A stretch of 64,000 bases of DNA from an uncultured Solobacterium sp. (GTDB taxonomy: Bacteria; Bacillota_I; Bacilli_A; Erysipelotrichales; Erysipelotrichaceae). The translations under genes were made by a program, and so were the position numbers. Below are positions 61,734-64,000 of this stretch, one piece after another. The DNA lies in assembly GCA_900552125.1 (NCBI GenBank), contig URYK01000009.1:1-64000 (forward strand), written 5' to 3'. The stretch's first letter is position 1. The number at the start of each line of letters is the position of its first letter. The notes under the pieces were generated by a model, which saw nothing but the letters and a program-made list of their open reading frames with translations, ran no database searches and was not told the origin of the DNA.

Positions 61734-61762
61734 AAGGTCCCTACAAAAGAGGGGCCTTTTTA
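61734..61762 (+). terminator. Terminator after flavin reductase
   Basis: AAGGTCCCT pairs with AGGGGCCTT (one G-T) and is followed by T residues. Confidence 0.85.
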
Positions 61763-61878
61763 TTAATTTAGAATAACATTATAAATATGATAGAAACTGC
61801 CATGATATGCTGCAAATTCTTCGTACAAGGAACTACAAATGCTCTTAATTATGATATGCTCATTTTATTACTATCAAA

Positions 61879-62547
61879 TTATTCAATCTGCCAATCAATC
61901 GGAGCTATTCCATGTTCTTTTAGAAAGGCATTTGTCTTAGAGAAATGACGGCATCCAAGAAACCCATAAGATGCACTATATGGACTAGGATGTGAACTAG
62001 TAAGTACTAGATGTTGAGGATTTGTAATTTTTGATGCTTTCTCTTTCGCATAGCGCCCCCATAAAAGAAATACAATAGGCTCTCTTCTCTCATTTAGCTT
62101 ACTAATGATTTCATCTGTTAGAATTTCCCATCCCATACCTTGATGAGAATTTGGTTTGCCACGACGCACAGTAAGCACACTATTCAACAGCAGTACTCCT
62201 TGATTTGCCCATTTAGTAAGTTCTCCATGAGCTGGAATCTGACAACCTATATCATTATGCAATTCTAAGAATATATTTTGTAAAGATGGCGGCGGTGTAA
62301 CTCCTTTTTTCACAGAGAAACTTAATCCATGCGCCTGATTAGGGCCGTGGTATGGATCCTGCCCTAAAATAACAACTTTTACATCTTGATAGGCCGTATA
62401 GCGTAGTGCATTAAAGATATCATACATATCTGGATAGATTGTCTGCGTTTTATATTCTCTGGCAAGAAATACCCTTAGTTTTTGATAGTACTCTTTCTCA
62501 AATTCATCTTTTAAAATACTATCCCAATCATTTCCAATATGTACCAT
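61879..62547 (-). CDS. ung: Uracil-DNA glycosylase
   Basis: Ung removes uracil from DNA. The 222 residues have the catalytic motif GQDPYHGPNQAHGLSFSV with the water-activating Asp, LLLNSVLTVRRGKPNSH, and the DNA-intercalation loop SSHPSPYSA. Length and order are those of family 1 enzymes. It starts 13 bases past the end of the ABC-F gene, so the two may share a transcript. Confidence 0.96.
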   Translation of the reverse strand: MVHIGNDWDSILKDEFEKEYYQKLRVFLAREYKTQTIYPDMYDIFNALRYTAYQDVKVVILGQDPYHGPNQAHGLSFSVKKGVTPPPSLQNIFLELHNDIGCQIPAHGELTKWANQGVLLLNSVLTVRRGKPNSHQGMGWEILTDEIISKLNERREPIVFLLWGRYAKEKASKITNPQHLVLTSSHPSPYSASYGFLGCRHFSKTNAFLKEHGIAPIDWQIE

Positions 62548-62560
62548 ACACTACACTCCC

Positions 62561-64000
62561 TTACTTACGCTTAGCTTCTTCAATTTCCTCTTTCTTTTCT
62601 TCTAAATAAAGCCACCGCTCCATTAATGCTTCTAGTTCTTTTTCCATCACTGCTCTTTTATCAGCTAGTTCTTGAATTAATGTGAAATCATCACCGGCCT
62701 GATTCATTTCTTCATCAATTAGCTCTAACTGTTCACTTAAAGATGAAGTCTTTTCTTCCATCTCTTCTAATTCCTGTTTTTCTTTACTTGTCATACGAGG
62801 AATTACTTGAACTTTTGTGCCTTTTTTCTTTTCTTTTACTTCTTTCTCCTGTTTACCTAGTTCCATCAGCGCACTATATCCGCCAATAAACTGGTTGATG
62901 CTTCCATTTTGAAATACAAATAGTTTATCGCAAATACGATCTAAGAAATAGCGATCATGAGATACTACGATTACTGCTCCAGGGAAATTATCTAGATAGT
63001 CTTCTAATATCTGAAGTGTCGCAATATCTAAATCATTTGTTGGTTCATCTAGGAATAAAATATTTGGCTCCTGCATTAATACCTTTAATAGATATAAACG
63101 TCTGCGCTCTCCTCCAGATAATCTTCCAATTGGTGTATACTGCATTTTAGAATCAAACAAAAAACGTTCCAGCATCTGTGATGCACTATAAGTTCCCTCT
63201 AGTGTTTTAATTTCATTTTTTGTGTCTGTTATATATTCAATAACTTTTTTCGATAAATCCATTTCTTCACAGCCTTGGCGAAAATAAGCTATTTTTACAG
63301 TATCCCCATGGATTACCATACCTGAATCTGGTTCTAAATCCTTTGCTAGAATTTTTAATAGAGTACTTTTTCCACAGCCATTAGGGCCTATGATTCCTAT
63401 ACGATCATTTCTTGTCATGTGATAACTAAAATCCTGGAATAAAACATGTTCTCCATAACTTTTAGAAATGTGTTCAATTTCAATCGTTTTCTTTCCTAAT
63501 CGAGATGCGACTGTATCTAATACGATAGAGCCTTGTTCCTTGACAGATTCCATCTCACTTAATTTCTGAAAACGTTCTAATCGTTCTTTACTCTTTGTAC
63601 CTCTTGCCTGTACACCAGCTCTTACCCAAGCTAGCTCTTTTCGTAAAATGCTTTGTCTTTTTTTCTCTTGAGCCGCAAGAATACTTTCTCTTTCCGCCTT
63701 TTCCTGCAGATAAGATGAATAATTGGCATGATAGCTATAAATTTTACCTCGATCAATTTCTAGCATCGTATTACATACTCTTTCTAAGAAATATCGATCA
63801 TGGGTTACCATTAAAATAGCATGAGAAAAACGAATTAGATAGTTTTCCAGCCACTCAATCATTTCATTATCTAAATGGTTAGTAGGCTCATCTAAAATCA
63901 ATAAATCACAAGGTTTCAATAAAGCTTTTGCTAGGGCTACACGTTTTCTCTGTCCTCCGCTTAAGTTAGAAACAATGGCAGAAGTATCATGAATGCCTAA
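62561..64000 (-). CDS. ABC-F family ATPase (Uup-like), N terminus beyond window
   Basis: The frame is open to the right edge; the visible part begins in the first ABC domain with LSGGQRKRVALAKALLKP at the edge, then LLILDEPTNHLDNEM and VTHDRYFLERV. The inter-domain linker follows (WVRAGVQARGTKSKERLERF), then the second ABC with G-P-N-G-C-G-K-S-T, LSGGERRRLYLLK and LFLDEPTNDLD. The C terminus is a charged coiled coil (about the last 85 residues), as in Uup, which binds DNA or ribosomes. No membrane part. About one fifth of the protein is missing. Confidence 0.93.
   Translation of the reverse strand, partial: LGIHDTSAIVSNLSGGQRKRVALAKALLKPCDLLILDEPTNHLDNEMIEWLENYLIRFSHAILMVTHDRYFLERVCNTMLEIDRGKIYSYHANYSSYLQEKAERESILAAQEKKRQSILRKELAWVRAGVQARGTKSKERLERFQKLSEMESVKEQGSIVLDTVASRLGKKTIEIEHISKSYGEHVLFQDFSYHMTRNDRIGIIGPNGCGKSTLLKILAKDLEPDSGMVIHGDTVKIAYFRQGCEEMDLSKKVIEYITDTKNEIKTLEGTYSASQMLERFLFDSKMQYTPIGRLSGGERRRLYLLKVLMQEPNILFLDEPTNDLDIATLQILEDYLDNFPGAVIVVSHDRYFLDRICDKLFVFQNGSINQFIGGYSALMELGKQEKEVKEKKKGTKVQVIPRMTSKEKQELEEMEEKTSSLSEQLELIDEEMNQAGDDFTLIQELADKRAVMEKELEALMERWLYLEEKKEEIEEAKRK

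Noticed and set aside
1-64000. CRISPR arrays, rRNA operons, intact insertion sequences, prophage
   Set aside because: No regularly spaced repeats, no rRNA signatures, no transposase or structural phage genes were found on reading both strands.

Overview
The window is low-GC DNA (roughly one third G+C by eye) from a Firmicutes-type bacterium. The gene set fits an anaerobic, gut-type lineage near the Erysipelotrichia: FabK instead of FabI, a bactofilin/DUF4004 pair, 2-hydroxyacyl-CoA dehydratase-type activases, strong Shine-Dalgarno sites (AAGGAGG) and many intrinsic terminators. This placement is inference from gene content. There is no rRNA, prophage, CRISPR array or intact insertion sequence.

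Layout. 1-0.3 kb (minus): an out-of-place structured-RNA-like segment leading into a reading frame cut by the left edge; it may be the guide RNA of an IscB/IsrB-type element. 0.4-11 kb: TVP38-type membrane protein, methyltransferase-like protein, tRNA-Leu, an alpha-amylase fused to DUF1653, tRNA-Glu, a lysine-rich protein, HtrA, MalQ, a ZIP transporter and a PocR-domain protein. 11-18.5 kb: a frameshifted flavin reductase, a zinc-ribbon membrane protein, a DeoR regulator, then fumarase, malic enzyme and asparaginase, which together suit asparagine/aspartate to fumarate to malate to pyruvate. 18.6-26.8 kb: tRNA-Glu, tRNA-Asn, a GGDEF/EAL protein, a UvrD-like helicase with an altered Walker B, an amidase, DUF368 (PopT type), a HAD hydrolase and a RibD-C-type reductase.

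26.9-38.4 kb (minus): a complete type II fatty acid operon in the order acpP, accB, accC, accD, accA, fabH, fabK, a second FabK-like flavoprotein, fabD, fabG, fabF, fabZ, acpS, plsC. It goes from acetyl-CoA carboxylation to phosphatidic acid. The leader carries two promoter-like sites, each next to a different palindrome class (FabT-like and FapR-like), and an intrinsic terminator separates acpP from accB.

38.4-49.7 kb: hflX; a HigBA toxin-antitoxin pair between two similar terminators; an orphan Phd antitoxin; an iron alcohol dehydrogenase; NAD(P)HX repair (nnrDE); coaBC-coaX for CoA synthesis; YitT; and an operon of DUF4004 regulator, bactofilin and HEMGH metallopeptidase. 49.8-54.6 kb: a TetR regulator with a double activase and a dehydratase-like iron-sulfur protein, substrate unknown. 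54.7-64 kb: GNAT, AlkD-like, cytidylate-kinase-like, a MATE exporter behind two tandem leader hairpins sharing a loop motif (the best riboswitch candidate here), a patch of decayed genes, a frameshifted HxlR gene divergent from a flavin reductase, ung, and an ABC-F ATPase cut by the right edge.

The strongest candidates for something undescribed are the tandem MATE leader elements, the left-edge RNA, the double-operator fatty-acid leader and the TetR/activase/dehydratase operon.
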